From: CAADGU01 sp964467705
Lineage (GTDB): Bacteria > Chloroflexota > Anaerolineae > Promineifilales > Promineifilaceae
Length of the DNA: 64,000 nucleotides
Reading direction: 5' to 3'
Assembly (NCBI GenBank): GCA_964467705.1
Contig: CAYXUZ010000009.1
Coordinates: 17,258 to 81,257 of the forward strand
Part shown: positions 32,954 through 42,282 of the stretch, piece after piece
Layout: every line of letters starts with the position of its first letter
Position numbering within the stretch: the first letter of the stretch is position 1
Position numbers and translations under genes: made by a program
Notes under the pieces: generated by a model
The model's input: only the letters and a program-made list of their open reading frames with translations
Databases searched by the model: none
What the model was told of the DNA's origin: nothing

Positions 32954-34834
32954 ATGAAACGAATTCCGCTACTCTTGTTCCCTCTCGGCATGGCTTTGTT
33001 ATTTGCCGGCGCCCTGTTTATGACCCTCACGCCCCGGTCACAGGTCGCGCAGGCGCTGCCGGACAATCACCCCCCATTGCCGGGCACTCGTGCAGGCACG
33101 GCGCTTGTCCCCAGCACCCTGGCCGACTTTTTTGCCCCTGGCACCCAGCCCGGCCATGTCACCGACACCATTACCGCCCCTTTCATCTGTTCCCACTGCC
33201 ATAGTAATTACAGCGAGAAAGTGCCGCAACCGGCAGAATATGAACCCTGGACGGGCTGGCAAGGCAGCATGATGGCCCAGGCCGGCCGTGACCCTGTGTT
33301 TTATGCAGCGCTGGATATTGCCATGGCCGACGCCCAGTTCAGCGGCGAGTTTTGTCTGCGCTGTCACCTGCCCCGCGCCTGGCTGGAAGGGCGCATTGTC
33401 AGCGGCACACTGGCCGTTGATCCCAATGAGATTGATTATGACCTGGAAGGAGTGCAATGTGAGGTGTGCCACCGCCTGTCTGATTCCACACCCGATGAGA
33501 CTAATGATCCGCGTGATCTGTATGTGCTGACAGCTACCATCACCACCACGATTCCAATCAGTGACGGCAACGCGACAATGGTGTTTGACCCGGAAGATTA
33601 CCGACGCGGCCCGTTTGACGTGGTAGGCGACATCGGTTTCAATCCGCACGAAATCAATGGAGCGGAGACGATTCAGTCACTTTACCATCAGGAATCGGCC
33701 TTTTGTGGTACATGCCATGACATTAGCAATCCGCTGCTGAGTTGGAATGAAATTAGCCAGACGTATGCGCTGAATCCGTTGGGGCAGCCCTTCACGGACA
33801 CGAGCCAGATGTTCCCCATTGAGCGCACATTTAGCGAATGGCGGTTGAGCCAGTACAACACGCCGCAGGGGGTATACGCGCCGGAATTTGGCGGCAACAA
33901 GGAGTATGTGGCTACCTGCCAGGATTGCCATATGCGGGATGTGACGGGGGTAGGTGGCAGCTATTTTGGCGACCCGAACGGGATGCCAGTGCGTAACGAT
34001 ATGCCCTTGCACGATTTGACCGGGGCGAATACGTGGGTGCCGCAAATTATTCCGCTGCATCCCGTTTTTAGCGCCACGTTCCAGGCAGAACCGGCGCGGG
34101 TGGAGGCGTTGAACCTGGGTGTTGAACGTGCCCGGTATATGCTGCAAAACGCGGCTGTGGTCACGGCCGTACATGCCACCGATACCAACGAATTAACCGT
34201 GCGCATCACCAACAACTCCGGCCACAAATTACCGACGGGTTATGTGGAAGGTCGCCGCATGTGGTTGCAAGTGGAGGGGTATGATGCAGAAGGCAATCTG
34301 GTGTACAACTCCGGCGCTTATGACCCGGCAACCGGGGAATTGACGCTCGATGCTGATATTCAGGTGTATGAATCCAAACATGGGTTGACGCCCGATCTGG
34401 CGGCGCAGTTGGGTCTGCCGTCGGGAGAATCTTTCCACTTTGCCCTGAACAATATCATTGTGAAGGACAACCGCATCCCGCCGCGCGGTTTTGAATATGA
34501 CGCATTTTTGGCTGTGGGGGCGGAACCACGCGCCAATGGGCAGGCTGACCCGACACGATATGCGGATGGGCAGTATTGGGATGAGGTAGTGTATGTGCTG
34601 CCGGAGGGAGTGGTCTACGGCCGTGTACGCCTGCTCTACCAGACCTCTTCCAAAGAATACATCGAGTTTCTGCGCGACAATAACCCAAACGTGGGCGACC
34701 CCAACAACAACGGCCAGATTTTGTACGAATTGTGGGAAGCGACGGGGCGTAGTACGCCGGAAGTAATGGCCGCCATCTGCTTTGGCCAGGGGTGCTCTAC
34801 AGTCTATTTACCGACAGTGATACGTCTTCCGTAG
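32954..34834 (+). CDS. Secreted five-heme cytochrome c-type protein
   Basis: A 626-residue protein with a signal peptide (basic start, hydrophobic residues about 5-24). Five CxxCH sites bind heme c covalently: CSHCH (79-83), CLRCH (134-138), CEVCH (169-173), CGTCH (near 250) and CQDCH (near 323). This resembles the cytochrome c554/NrfA-like multiheme fold. The C-terminal half lacks heme sites and is beta-rich. It ends STVYLPTVIRLP, like two other exported proteins here. The start ATG 32954 is preceded by AGGAGAA. Two His-bearing membrane proteins precede it, so it probably exchanges electrons with a membrane partner; donors and acceptors are unknown. Confidence 0.85.
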   Translation: MKRIPLLLFPLGMALLFAGALFMTLTPRSQVAQALPDNHPPLPGTRAGTALVPSTLADFFAPGTQPGHVTDTITAPFICSHCHSNYSEKVPQPAEYEPWTGWQGSMMAQAGRDPVFYAALDIAMADAQFSGEFCLRCHLPRAWLEGRIVSGTLAVDPNEIDYDLEGVQCEVCHRLSDSTPDETNDPRDLYVLTATITTTIPISDGNATMVFDPEDYRRGPFDVVGDIGFNPHEINGAETIQSLYHQESAFCGTCHDISNPLLSWNEISQTYALNPLGQPFTDTSQMFPIERTFSEWRLSQYNTPQGVYAPEFGGNKEYVATCQDCHMRDVTGVGGSYFGDPNGMPVRNDMPLHDLTGANTWVPQIIPLHPVFSATFQAEPARVEALNLGVERARYMLQNAAVVTAVHATDTNELTVRITNNSGHKLPTGYVEGRRMWLQVEGYDAEGNLVYNSGAYDPATGELTLDADIQVYESKHGLTPDLAAQLGLPSGESFHFALNNIIVKDNRIPPRGFEYDAFLAVGAEPRANGQADPTRYADGQYWDEVVYVLPEGVVYGRVRLLYQTSSKEYIEFLRDNNPNVGDPNNNGQILYELWEATGRSTPEVMAAICFGQGCSTVYLPTVIRLP

Positions 34835-34846
34835 TTCGTGTCCCGT

Positions 34847-34886
34847 GACCTGTGAAGTGCGATCGGGCTTCACAGGTCTTCTTTTT
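34847..34886 (+). terminator. Intrinsic terminator after the cytochrome gene
   Basis: GACCTGTGAAG (34847-34857) pairs exactly with CTTCACAGGTC (34868-34878), followed by TTCTTTTT. It sits 12 bases after the stop codon. Confidence 0.8.
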
Positions 34887-34895
34887 GCCACCGCA

Positions 34896-35909
34896 TCAGG
34901 CAATGTGCAGCACGGATTTTTTTGTTCTCTTATTCACACGCTCAATCCGGCGCCAACTGCTGTTATCATTCAGGATAAGCCAGCGCCGCTCTTCCATCCG
35001 GTAAAACCAATCCTTGTCTTCCTGGTAGTGAACCTGAATATCTCTAGATTCCCAGATATTCAGAATTTCATTGCTATGGGAGCGAATTTCATCAAAATCG
35101 GTTGTGGCTGGTTGTCCCATTTCGCTGTACTGCTCGTTCAACTCCAATAAAAGCGTGTTGATCGGCGGCGGCAGGTGTACCACATTTAGCCCCACGGCGC
35201 GGGCTTCTTCAAACAGGATGGGGTAACTGTGTGAGGGGTATTTTGAGTTTAAGGTGTTGGCAATTTGTTCGGCCGTAGCCGCATCCTTCACATGGTAAGC
35301 CAATAACTCTTTGCAGAGCATAAGGGAAAGGGATTCGGCGCGGTCTACCGCCCCAATTACCAGTGGATGCACATGCTGAAACAAGGCTTTATACGGATTG
35401 TCCTTCTCGTCTGATTGTTCGGCCTGCCAAAGCCGAATGACGCGGGTTAGCTCATCCAGACTGACACTCACGCGGTTATTGTGGCGGTCTACCGGGGAAA
35501 GGTCATGGGTTAAAGAGGTGTCTACGGCCGTCAGGTAAGCCAACGGCCCCATGAGAATCTCATTCGCCCCTAAGGCAATCATAGTAGCGGCAGAGGCACA
35601 CTGTAAGGGCACCAACGCCACCAGGCGCTGGCAGTATTGGCGCAGCAAATTGACCAACCGCAGCGACGCCTGCCCGTTGCCCCCATTGGACTTGATGAAC
35701 AGGTAAATTGTCTCTTGATGGCCGATTTTTTCCAGTATCTCGTGCAGCGCCACCACATCATTATGGCAGACAGAGCCTTTAGGATTGTTCCAATAGGCGA
35801 TAAAGGGGCCTCCTAGGAGTGAGGCAATTTCGGCTACGAGCATTTGTGTCTTGTTGAATAAGACCGGGGGTTGTTTTATCTGGCGAGGTTCTGCATCTGG
35901 TTGTTCCAT
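34896..35909 (-). CDS. SDH-type ClpP-like serine protease
   Basis: A 337-residue protein. The Clp-protease-like core is visible in TIYLFIKSNGGNGQASLRL (Gly-rich oxyanion strand), then the likely nucleophile Ser in QCASAATMIALGANEI. The sequence MGPLAYLTAVDTSL follows. This matches the serine dehydrogenase proteinase family (SDH, PF01972), a relative of SppA. No signal peptide; it has no clear membrane segment. Substrate is unknown. It starts 12 bases after the phosphohexomutase gene and is probably co-transcribed with it. Confidence 0.75.
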   Translation of the reverse strand: MEQPDAEPRQIKQPPVLFNKTQMLVAEIASLLGGPFIAYWNNPKGSVCHNDVVALHEILEKIGHQETIYLFIKSNGGNGQASLRLVNLLRQYCQRLVALVPLQCASAATMIALGANEILMGPLAYLTAVDTSLTHDLSPVDRHNNRVSVSLDELTRVIRLWQAEQSDEKDNPYKALFQHVHPLVIGAVDRAESLSLMLCKELLAYHVKDAATAEQIANTLNSKYPSHSYPILFEEARAVGLNVVHLPPPINTLLLELNEQYSEMGQPATTDFDEIRSHSNEILNIWESRDIQVHYQEDKDWFYRMEERRWLILNDNSSWRRIERVNKRTKKSVLHIA

Positions 35910-35921
35910 TGTTGCTCCTTA

Positions 35922-37349
35922 TCAGGCTTTATAAGCCATTTCCTCGCCAAAGTCGAGCAAGGCTTTGACACGGCCGTCGTCCGGCGCTTCGGCATAGACA
36001 CGCAAGACAGGTTCAGTGCCAGACGGCCGTATCAACAGCCAGCTTCCATCGCTCAAATAATACTTCACCCCATCCACCGTTTGTACATCATTCACCGCTA
36101 CCCCGGCAATCTCGCGGGGGGCTGCATTGAGCAAGAAGGCGACCATCTGCTTCTTTTCCACCGGCCGCGTCAGCTTCATATCTGTGCGGGCATATTGCGC
36201 CGGGCCATAGTGCGTCAGCAACTCTTCTACCAGTTTGTGCAGTGGCATTCGTGCCGCCGCCATCACTTCCAGCAGCAGCAGCCCCAATAGCACCCCATCC
36301 CCTTCGGGAATGTGCCCCTTAATGCTCATGCCGCCCGATTCCTCGCCGCCCATCACTACCCCGTTGGCAATCATCAAATCCGCAATATGGTTGAAACCAA
36401 CCGGCGTTTCCACCAGTTCCAGCCCATGTTTGGCGGCAATACGGTCAATCATGCGCGTGGTGGAGACGGTGCGCACCACCTTGCCCCGCCAGCCACGATT
36501 TTCTAGCAGATAGCGTAACACCAGAGCAAAAATGCGATGGGGATCAACAAAATTACCCTGGTTATCCACTGCGCCAATACGGTCAGCGTCACCATCCGTT
36601 GCCAGCCCTACATCCCAATGCCCGGCCTGAATGGTGGACATGAGCAACCCTAAATGGCGGGCGATTGGTTCAGGGTGGATACCGCCAAAGCCGGGGTTCA
36701 TCTCGTGGCGGATGTTGTGGACATGGCTACGGCCGCGCGCCAGCACTTCACCAATCACCCCGCGCCCTGCGCCATACATGCCATCTGCTACCACGCGCAG
36801 TTCACCACTGGAGATGATGTCCAGGTCTACCAGGGTACTGAGATGTTCATAATAGGCCCAGGCAGGATCAAACTTCGTCACCCGGTCGGTACGAATGGCT
36901 TCTTGCAAATCCATCAGGTTGGGGCCTCGGGCTTCGGCCAGGGCATTTTCCAGCAGTTGCTCCACTCGTTGGTGGGCGGCAGGGCTGGCCGAACCGCCAT
37001 AGCTGGCTTTGAGTTTGACGCCGTTGTAACGGGGTGGGTTGTGGCTGGCGGTGATCATCACCCCGGCGGTGGCCCGTTTGTGCAGCACGGCATAGCTGAT
37101 GGCCGGGGTAGGTGTGTCGGCGCGGGCCAGCCAGGTGTCAATGCGGTTGGCAGCCATGACGCGGGCGACCTCGGCCGCGTAGCGGTCAGAGAGAAAGCGG
37201 GTATCGAAGCCAATCACCACGCTGGGGCTGCTTTCGTTTTCTTCCAGAATGTAGTCGGCGATGGCCTGGGCCACCAGCCGCAGATTGGCGAAGGTAAAGG
37301 TTTCACTGATGACGGCGCGCCAGCCGTCGGTGCCGAATTTTATGGTCAT
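35922..37349 (-). CDS. Phosphoglucomutase/phosphomannomutase family protein
   Basis: I use ATG 37349, with GAGGAG upstream (475 residues); a TTG at 37361 is less likely. IKFGTDGWRAVIS is the family's N-terminal signature. The phosphoserine loop is TASHNPPRYNG (Ser), and the metal-binding loop DGDADRIGAVD. The sugar-binding loop GGEESGGMSIKGH and the C-terminal phosphate loop RPSGTEPVLRVY complete the four domains. The enzyme interconverts hexose 1- and 6-phosphates for glycan precursors. Whether glucose, mannose or glucosamine is preferred cannot be told. Confidence 0.93.
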   Translation of the reverse strand: MTIKFGTDGWRAVISETFTFANLRLVAQAIADYILEENESSPSVVIGFDTRFLSDRYAAEVARVMAANRIDTWLARADTPTPAISYAVLHKRATAGVMITASHNPPRYNGVKLKASYGGSASPAAHQRVEQLLENALAEARGPNLMDLQEAIRTDRVTKFDPAWAYYEHLSTLVDLDIISSGELRVVADGMYGAGRGVIGEVLARGRSHVHNIRHEMNPGFGGIHPEPIARHLGLLMSTIQAGHWDVGLATDGDADRIGAVDNQGNFVDPHRIFALVLRYLLENRGWRGKVVRTVSTTRMIDRIAAKHGLELVETPVGFNHIADLMIANGVVMGGEESGGMSIKGHIPEGDGVLLGLLLLEVMAAARMPLHKLVEELLTHYGPAQYARTDMKLTRPVEKKQMVAFLLNAAPREIAGVAVNDVQTVDGVKYYLSDGSWLLIRPSGTEPVLRVYAEAPDDGRVKALLDFGEEMAYKA

Positions 37350-37368
37350 GGTTCTCCTCAATTGTGAA

Positions 37369-38718
37369 TTATGAATTATGAATTATGAAGATAAGGTCGT
37401 TGACGTTGGTGCCTGTGGGGCCGGTGACGAGCAGGTGGGGGCCATAATCGGCCGTGTCCAGCTTTTGGAAATAGGTGAAGCTGTCGTTGTTGTTCAGGAA
37501 TTGGCGGGCGTTCAGGTGGAGGACACGGCCGTTACCCACTGTCTGTCCTGTCACCACTGCCCCCGCTGCACCTGTCGTTCCGTCTTCGCCATCGGTAGCA
37601 AAGGTAGCTATGCATACATTTTCACCACCATCCAGCGCAATGGCCGCCGACAAAGCCACTTCCAGGTTACGACCGCCCACCCCGTCCCCACGCACCGTCA
37701 CAGTCGTCTCACCGCCGATGATGGCACAGTGTCCGGGCGGCAGTTCCCTGGCGATGGCGGCCGCGAATTTACCGGCTTCTCGTGCTTCTCCTTCTAAATA
37801 GGCCGTCAGGATTATGGCTGCGAATCCTGAATTTTCGGCTGACCGCCGGGCGGCTTCGGTTGCCAGACGAACACTGCCGACGAGCAGGTTGGTGGGGGGA
37901 GGGTGGTGGTAATCCGTAATCCGTGATGCGTGATGCGTGATGCGTGAAAGGGTGGTTTGGAGTTGGTCGTAAACGGCCGTGCCCCCTTCATAATTCCTAA
38001 TTCCTAATTCATAATTCCTGAGTACGGCCAACGCATCCTGAGGCGACTCATGGATGAATACGGTGGGGCCACTGCCGATAGCGGCCAGATCATTGCCGAC
38101 CACGTCACTCAGGATGAGGCTGACCACCTGGGCCGGGGCGGCCAGCCGCGCCAGGCCGCCGCCTTTCACGGCGTCTAGCTGGCGGCGCACGGTGTTGAAT
38201 TCTTGAATGGTGCAGCCGGAGGCGAGCAGGGCCTTGTTCAAGATTTGCCATTCTGCCAGGGGAATGAGCGGTTGGGTGAGCAAGGCAGAGGTGCCCCCAG
38301 AAATGAGGCAAAGTACCAGATCGCCAGGACGAGTTTGGGACAGGAGGTCAAGCACGGCCGTGGTCGCCTGCACACTCCGCTCCCCGGCTACGGGATGATC
38401 GCCCATCATCAATTGAAAATTGCCAATTGGCAATTGGTCATTAACCATTGTTTTGGTAATGCCAATCCCAGCAAAAACGGCATCGCCGAGAATGTTGGCG
38501 GCGGTTTGGGCCATGGGTACGGTGGCTTTGCCAATACTGATCAGGAAGAGACGGCCGTCGTTCAGATCATACTGCACTGGGCCGATGGTGAGCTGACGGC
38601 CGTGTCGGTGGAGATGGTTGGGAATCAGATGGGTGGGGTGTACGGCCGTGAGTACCTGGTTGATGATGGATACGACCTGTGCGTATGGCGGGTGTGCGGA
38701 CTTTGCAGACATGGGCAA
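37369..38718 (-). CDS. Glycerate 2-kinase (DUF4147/MOFRL)
   Basis: A 449-residue protein. The N-terminal DUF4147 part includes LISGGTSALLTQPL; the C-terminal MOFRL domain has ATFATDGEDGTTGAAGAVV. The family phosphorylates glycerate to 2-phosphoglycerate. Three interspersed repeats are translated inside it: NDQLPIGNFQLMMGDHP (38408-38450), NYELGIRNYEGG (37989-38020) and SRITHHASRITDYHH (37910-37949). A fourth overlaps the last residues (IIHNS) and stop codon. The insertions lie between conserved blocks, so the enzyme may still work. It ends 19 bases before the phosphohexomutase start on the same strand order. Confidence 0.88.
   Translation of the reverse strand: MPMSAKSAHPPYAQVVSIINQVLTAVHPTHLIPNHLHRHGRQLTIGPVQYDLNDGRLFLISIGKATVPMAQTAANILGDAVFAGIGITKTMVNDQLPIGNFQLMMGDHPVAGERSVQATTAVLDLLSQTRPGDLVLCLISGGTSALLTQPLIPLAEWQILNKALLASGCTIQEFNTVRRQLDAVKGGGLARLAAPAQVVSLILSDVVGNDLAAIGSGPTVFIHESPQDALAVLRNYELGIRNYEGGTAVYDQLQTTLSRITHHASRITDYHHPPPTNLLVGSVRLATEAARRSAENSGFAAIILTAYLEGEAREAGKFAAAIARELPPGHCAIIGGETTVTVRGDGVGGRNLEVALSAAIALDGGENVCIATFATDGEDGTTGAAGAVVTGQTVGNGRVLHLNARQFLNNNDSFTYFQKLDTADYGPHLLVTGPTGTNVNDLIFIIHNS
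37910..37949. repeat. Iterated repeat within glycerate kinase (family CCGTAAT/GCGTGAT)
   Basis: TAATCCGTAATCCGTGATGC followed by two GTGATGC units. The same words (CGTAATCC, CGGATTAC) occur inside the MBOAT gene at 16877-16942. Read in frame on the minus strand. Confidence 0.85.
37989..38020. repeat. Iterated repeat within glycerate kinase (family CATAATTCCTAATTC)
   Basis: CATAATTCCTAATTCCTAAT and a further TTCATAATTCCTG. A related run, GAATTATGAATTATG, covers the 3' end of the gene at 37365-37387. Confidence 0.85.
38408..38450. repeat. Inverted repeat within glycerate kinase (family TTGCCAATTGGCAA)
   Basis: The core TTGCCAATTGGCAATTG lies between related words ending TTAACCATTG. It is the vocabulary of the palindrome at 2916-2969 and of the repeat at 54727-54770. 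Confidence 0.85.
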
Positions 38719-38764
38719 AAACCGCTGGATTAGGGCAAACCCGGCGGCCTATACTGATTTTGGC

Positions 38765-40093
38765 TCAGGGGTTCAACGAGGCAACCGCTTCTTCAGCCGC
38801 CAGTTGGGGGGACTTTGCCAGCGAAATGACATCAAAGACGGCGTCTGTCAGTGCCAACATGACCGAATGACCGGCCGAAAATGGATGAGCATCTGCCAGA
38901 AGAAGTTGATTGCTAATAAAGGGCACATAGTGATCATCAGTGGGCCAGTAAAAGAATGCTCCCTGGCGAGCCGGCAAATAATTGCTGCTAAAGCTCCACG
39001 CGCCCAAATTTTCATTATCAATAAGAAAGGTGAGCAGGTCAGCGGCTAACGGCCGTTTAGCAACATCGGGTGTACTGATTGCCCATACCCAACCACTCAC
39101 CAGCGGGTGAAGTAATTGTTCTCGGCCAGGGATAGCGGCGGCGCTCAACGGCCGTCCGGCCTCGGCTTGCCGTTGGCGCAAGTATTGGTTTGCCGTTGTT
39201 TGCACAAAAGTGCTTTGACCAGCCTGGAATGCCTGCCAGGAATCTTCCAGCGTTTGCATGTTACTGCTTTGAGGCACAATAAAACCATTGGCACGGCCGT
39301 CGCTCAGCTCCTGCAATGCTGCTGCCAGGGGTTCAACCTGTAACTCTACCTGCCCCGCGTCATTGATCAGTTGGCCGCCATTGTCCAGGTACATTTCCAA
39401 TACCAAGGTGGCGCCGGGTGTGCCCCCGGCTGCAAAGGCGAACTGCTGATTGGGTAGAGCAATAAACTGTGTCCAGGTCAGAGGCACGGTAGCCGTAAAG
39501 CTGGTGTTATCGTAAGCCAGATGAGGTGGCTGCGTTAGAAAAAATGGATAACCCATCAGGCTTTCCCCTACGGTTGCCAGTTTTACTCCGGCTGGATACA
39601 AATCTTCCAGGTATGTGGGTGCAAGTACATCATTGAGGGCCAGGAGTAATGAGTCGGTGGTAGCGGCCGTTAGCTGGTCAGATGGCAATGCCACTAAATC
39701 AGGCAAAATTGTGGGGGCAATGGCGCGGCCGGTCAATAAATAACTGAGAATTCCGCCCTGACCGGTAGCTGCTTTGGTTTCTACCCGAATGTCCAGGTCT
39801 GGATGGCTGGCCCGGTAGGCGTTAAGTTGGGCATTGAGAGTGGCCTGGCCTGACTCTGTGGCAGCCCAGATTTCTGGGGGAATCCAGATGGTAAGCGTAG
39901 TTCTGGTCTGGGTAATGAGGGTGGCAACGGCCGTGTCTGGCGTCAACACCGGGCCGGGGGTATTGGTGGGTGTAGCGACGGGCTGGCTGGTGGGGGTTAC
40001 TATCGCATTTCCACCTTCTTCGGCTAACAGCGAACAGGCGGTCAATATGACCATTACCCCCCAAAGCATGAACAATATAACCAGACTGCGCAT
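38765..40093 (-). CDS. ABC-type extracellular solute-binding lipoprotein (second)
   Basis: A 442-residue lipoprotein with signal MRSLVILFMLWGVMVILTAC and a short Thr/Pro linker. The body resembles family 1 sugar-binding proteins: LTIWIPPEIW at the first strand, YLLTGRAIAPTILPDLVALP, MGYPFFLTQPPHLAYDN and PLVSGWVWAISTPD. Family length is typical. It is the last gene of the sugar ABC locus and differs considerably from the preceding binding protein. A stem-loop containing ACGGCCGT separates the two. Its sugar is unknown. Confidence 0.85.
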   Translation of the reverse strand: MRSLVILFMLWGVMVILTACSLLAEEGGNAIVTPTSQPVATPTNTPGPVLTPDTAVATLITQTRTTLTIWIPPEIWAATESGQATLNAQLNAYRASHPDLDIRVETKAATGQGGILSYLLTGRAIAPTILPDLVALPSDQLTAATTDSLLLALNDVLAPTYLEDLYPAGVKLATVGESLMGYPFFLTQPPHLAYDNTSFTATVPLTWTQFIALPNQQFAFAAGGTPGATLVLEMYLDNGGQLINDAGQVELQVEPLAAALQELSDGRANGFIVPQSSNMQTLEDSWQAFQAGQSTFVQTTANQYLRQRQAEAGRPLSAAAIPGREQLLHPLVSGWVWAISTPDVAKRPLAADLLTFLIDNENLGAWSFSSNYLPARQGAFFYWPTDDHYVPFISNQLLLADAHPFSAGHSVMLALTDAVFDVISLAKSPQLAAEEAVASLNP

Positions 40094-40110
40094 ACGACAA
40101 AGTATAGTGA

Positions 40111-40163
40111 AATTGGTACGGCCGTCGAATGACGGCCGCCATCGTTCGGCGGCCGTACCAATT
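40111..40163. terminator. Stem-loop between the two binding-protein genes
   Basis: AATTGGTACGGCCG (40111-40124) is the exact reverse complement of CGGCCGTACCAATT (40150-40163). Three further CGGCCG-type words lie inside. It could lower expression of the second binding protein or protect the first message. No T tract. Confidence 0.5.
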
Positions 40164-41436
40164 ATTGATCGGCGTTGGCCCGGTCAAAGTAATCCTGAGT
40201 CATGGCGGCCGCGGCCGCGGCCGCCTCCTCAACGGTCGCCTGACCATAAAATGCGCGTTCGACCTCCTGACTGGAAGTCTCCTCAATCGCCACCCAGGTT
40301 GTCATGATGGGCACCTGCTCCAGCATGGGAATGGTATCCAGAAATACCTGGCTGCTGGCCGGTGGTTTGCTGGGGTCCAGGAAGGCCTCCGAAGCCGCCA
40401 CTATTTTAAGTGACGGCACTGTCCGACCTGAATGGGCAATCACCGTTTGTCCGGCTTCACTATTGGCATATTCAATAAACATCCAGGCGGCTTCTTTATC
40501 TTCGGTGGCGTTTGCCATGCAGTAGGCATCACTGTGCAAAATGCCACTTTCTCGTTCACCGCGTGGCAGTGGGGCAATGTCCCACTCAAAGCCGGTAATG
40601 GTGCGGAAGGTGGGGGTAGCACGGCGGCTTTCAAAGATCATTCCCAGACGGCCGTTCAAAAACCGGGTCTCTCTATCCTCGGCCGATTCCGCCACCGCAT
40701 CCGGTACTACCTTCTCTTTTACCTGCAAGTCCACCAGCCATTGGAAGGCAGCCAATGCCTCCGGGCTGTCCAGCGTTAGCCGGGTGGGGCGTTCACGGTT
40801 ATCCACAATATCACCGCCATTTTGCCACACAAACGGGGCTAACCGGAAAATGTTCGGTTCAATGCCGACGCCATATTGGTCAATGACACCATCACCATCT
40901 AAATCTTTTGTTAATGTCCGTGCTGCCGCCAGAAAATCATCTCGTGTCCAACCGGGAGCAGGATAAGGCACACTGGCCTCGTCAAATAAATCCTTGTTGT
41001 AATAAACGACCAGGCTGGAGATGTTTTGGGGGATGCACCACAGTTCTCCATCCAGTTGGAAAGCAGCAATGGTGGGTTCATAAAAATCGGCCACCTGAAT
41101 AATATCGCTTTCCTCCAGGTAGGGGCCAAGCGGTTCAAGCCCGCCTTGCGCGGCAAAGGTGGCAAAGCGACGGTAGTTGATCAGCATGACATCTGGCGGC
41201 TGTCCGGCTGAAAAGTCGGTGGCTAATCGCTGGCGATATTCACCCTGACTGGGGATATGGCCCAGTTGGATGTCAATTTCGGGGTGTTCTTCTTCAAATG
41301 CCATTACCAACTGCTCGTAGGCGGCATACTCTTCAGGGTCGCCGAAAACTAGAAAGGAAACGGTATGGCTGCCCGGCGCTTCCTGGCAGGCTGCCAACAA
41401 CAATATAAGAGCCGCTAAGATCACTGTTCTCTTCAT
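40162..41436 (-). CDS. ABC-type sugar-binding lipoprotein (family 1)
   Basis: A 424-residue lipoprotein; signal MKRTVILAALILLLAAC. Standard family-1 features are visible: VSFLVFGDPEEYAAYEQLV, HPEIDIQLG, DFSAGQPPDVMLINYRRF, IPQNISSLVVYYNKDLFDEA, and LNGRLGMIFESRRATPTF. It should capture a sugar or oligosaccharide outside the membrane and deliver it to the permeases encoded directly upstream. The C-terminus has seven consecutive Ala residues encoded by a GCGGCC run. Located 12 bases after the MalG-like gene. Confidence 0.9.
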   Translation of the reverse strand: MKRTVILAALILLLAACQEAPGSHTVSFLVFGDPEEYAAYEQLVMAFEEEHPEIDIQLGHIPSQGEYRQRLATDFSAGQPPDVMLINYRRFATFAAQGGLEPLGPYLEESDIIQVADFYEPTIAAFQLDGELWCIPQNISSLVVYYNKDLFDEASVPYPAPGWTRDDFLAAARTLTKDLDGDGVIDQYGVGIEPNIFRLAPFVWQNGGDIVDNRERPTRLTLDSPEALAAFQWLVDLQVKEKVVPDAVAESAEDRETRFLNGRLGMIFESRRATPTFRTITGFEWDIAPLPRGERESGILHSDAYCMANATEDKEAAWMFIEYANSEAGQTVIAHSGRTVPSLKIVAASEAFLDPSKPPASSQVFLDTIPMLEQVPIMTTWVAIEETSSQEVERAFYGQATVEEAAAAAAAMTQDYFDRANADQ

Positions 41437-41448
41437 AGTTTCGTCTCC

Positions 41449-42282
41449 TTAATTTTTTTCAAAGAGGTTGGATAAAGAGAGGTCGTGCAGGAAAAATCGC
41501 TGCAAGATGACAAACATCAGAATGACGGGAGCGGTCATAACGACCGCCGCAGCCATCAGCAAGGGCCAGTTGGTGCGATCAAGCTGGTTGAGGATTTGCA
41601 GCCCCACAGCCAGAGTGTAGTTGCTGGGGCTGAAGATGTAGAGAATAGGGCTGATGAAGTCGCTCCAGTACATGACAAAGGTGAGGACTGTAACGCCAAC
41701 GATGGTGGGGCGAGAAAGTGGGAGGGCCAGACGCCACCAGACGGTCACGGCCGTTGCTCCGTCCAACTGCGCTGCTTCAAACATCTCGCCCGGAATACGC
41801 CGGAATGTCCAATAAAAGAGCAGCACAAAGAGGGCATTGCTGCCGGTGAAGGCGGGCAGGATAAGCGCCCATATGGAATCAAGCAGACCAAACCACCGCA
41901 AAATCTGGAAGCGAAATAACCAGACGGCGGCGGCGGGCACAATGAGCAGGGCAATACTCAGGTAGACAAGCTGGCGGCGTGGTCGGAGCGGTAACTGGCT
42001 GATACCAAAACCGGCCATGGAGGCGATGATGAGGGTAATGGGCACGGCCGTCGCCACCACAAACAACGAATTTCGCAGATAACGAATCATTGGCACCCGC
42101 TCAAAGATCGTCTGATAGTTTTGCCATTGCGGGTCAGGGGGATACCACTCGACTGTCGTGGGTGGTGGCAACCCGACTTCGCGTAGAGAAGCTACCAATA
42201 CCCAGAGCAGCGGCAAGATGAACACGGCCGTGAGTGCCCAACCAACCCCATGATGAAGCACAATTTTGATTTTAGAAATCAT
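41449..42282 (-). CDS. ABC sugar permease, MalG-like
   Basis: From ATG 42282 (277 residues), overlapping the end of the MalF-like gene by 11 bases. Six hydrophobic segments are seen. The EAA loop, which contacts the ATPase, is FEAAQLDGATAVTVWWRLAL. It follows the usual order of MalF, MalG, binding protein. No ATPase gene is present in the locus, so a shared MsmX-type ATPase is likely. Confidence 0.92.
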   Translation of the reverse strand: MISKIKIVLHHGVGWALTAVFILPLLWVLVASLREVGLPPPTTVEWYPPDPQWQNYQTIFERVPMIRYLRNSLFVVATAVPITLIIASMAGFGISQLPLRPRRQLVYLSIALLIVPAAAVWLFRFQILRWFGLLDSIWALILPAFTGSNALFVLLFYWTFRRIPGEMFEAAQLDGATAVTVWWRLALPLSRPTIVGVTVLTFVMYWSDFISPILYIFSPSNYTLAVGLQILNQLDRTNWPLLMAAAVVMTAPVILMFVILQRFFLHDLSLSNLFEKN

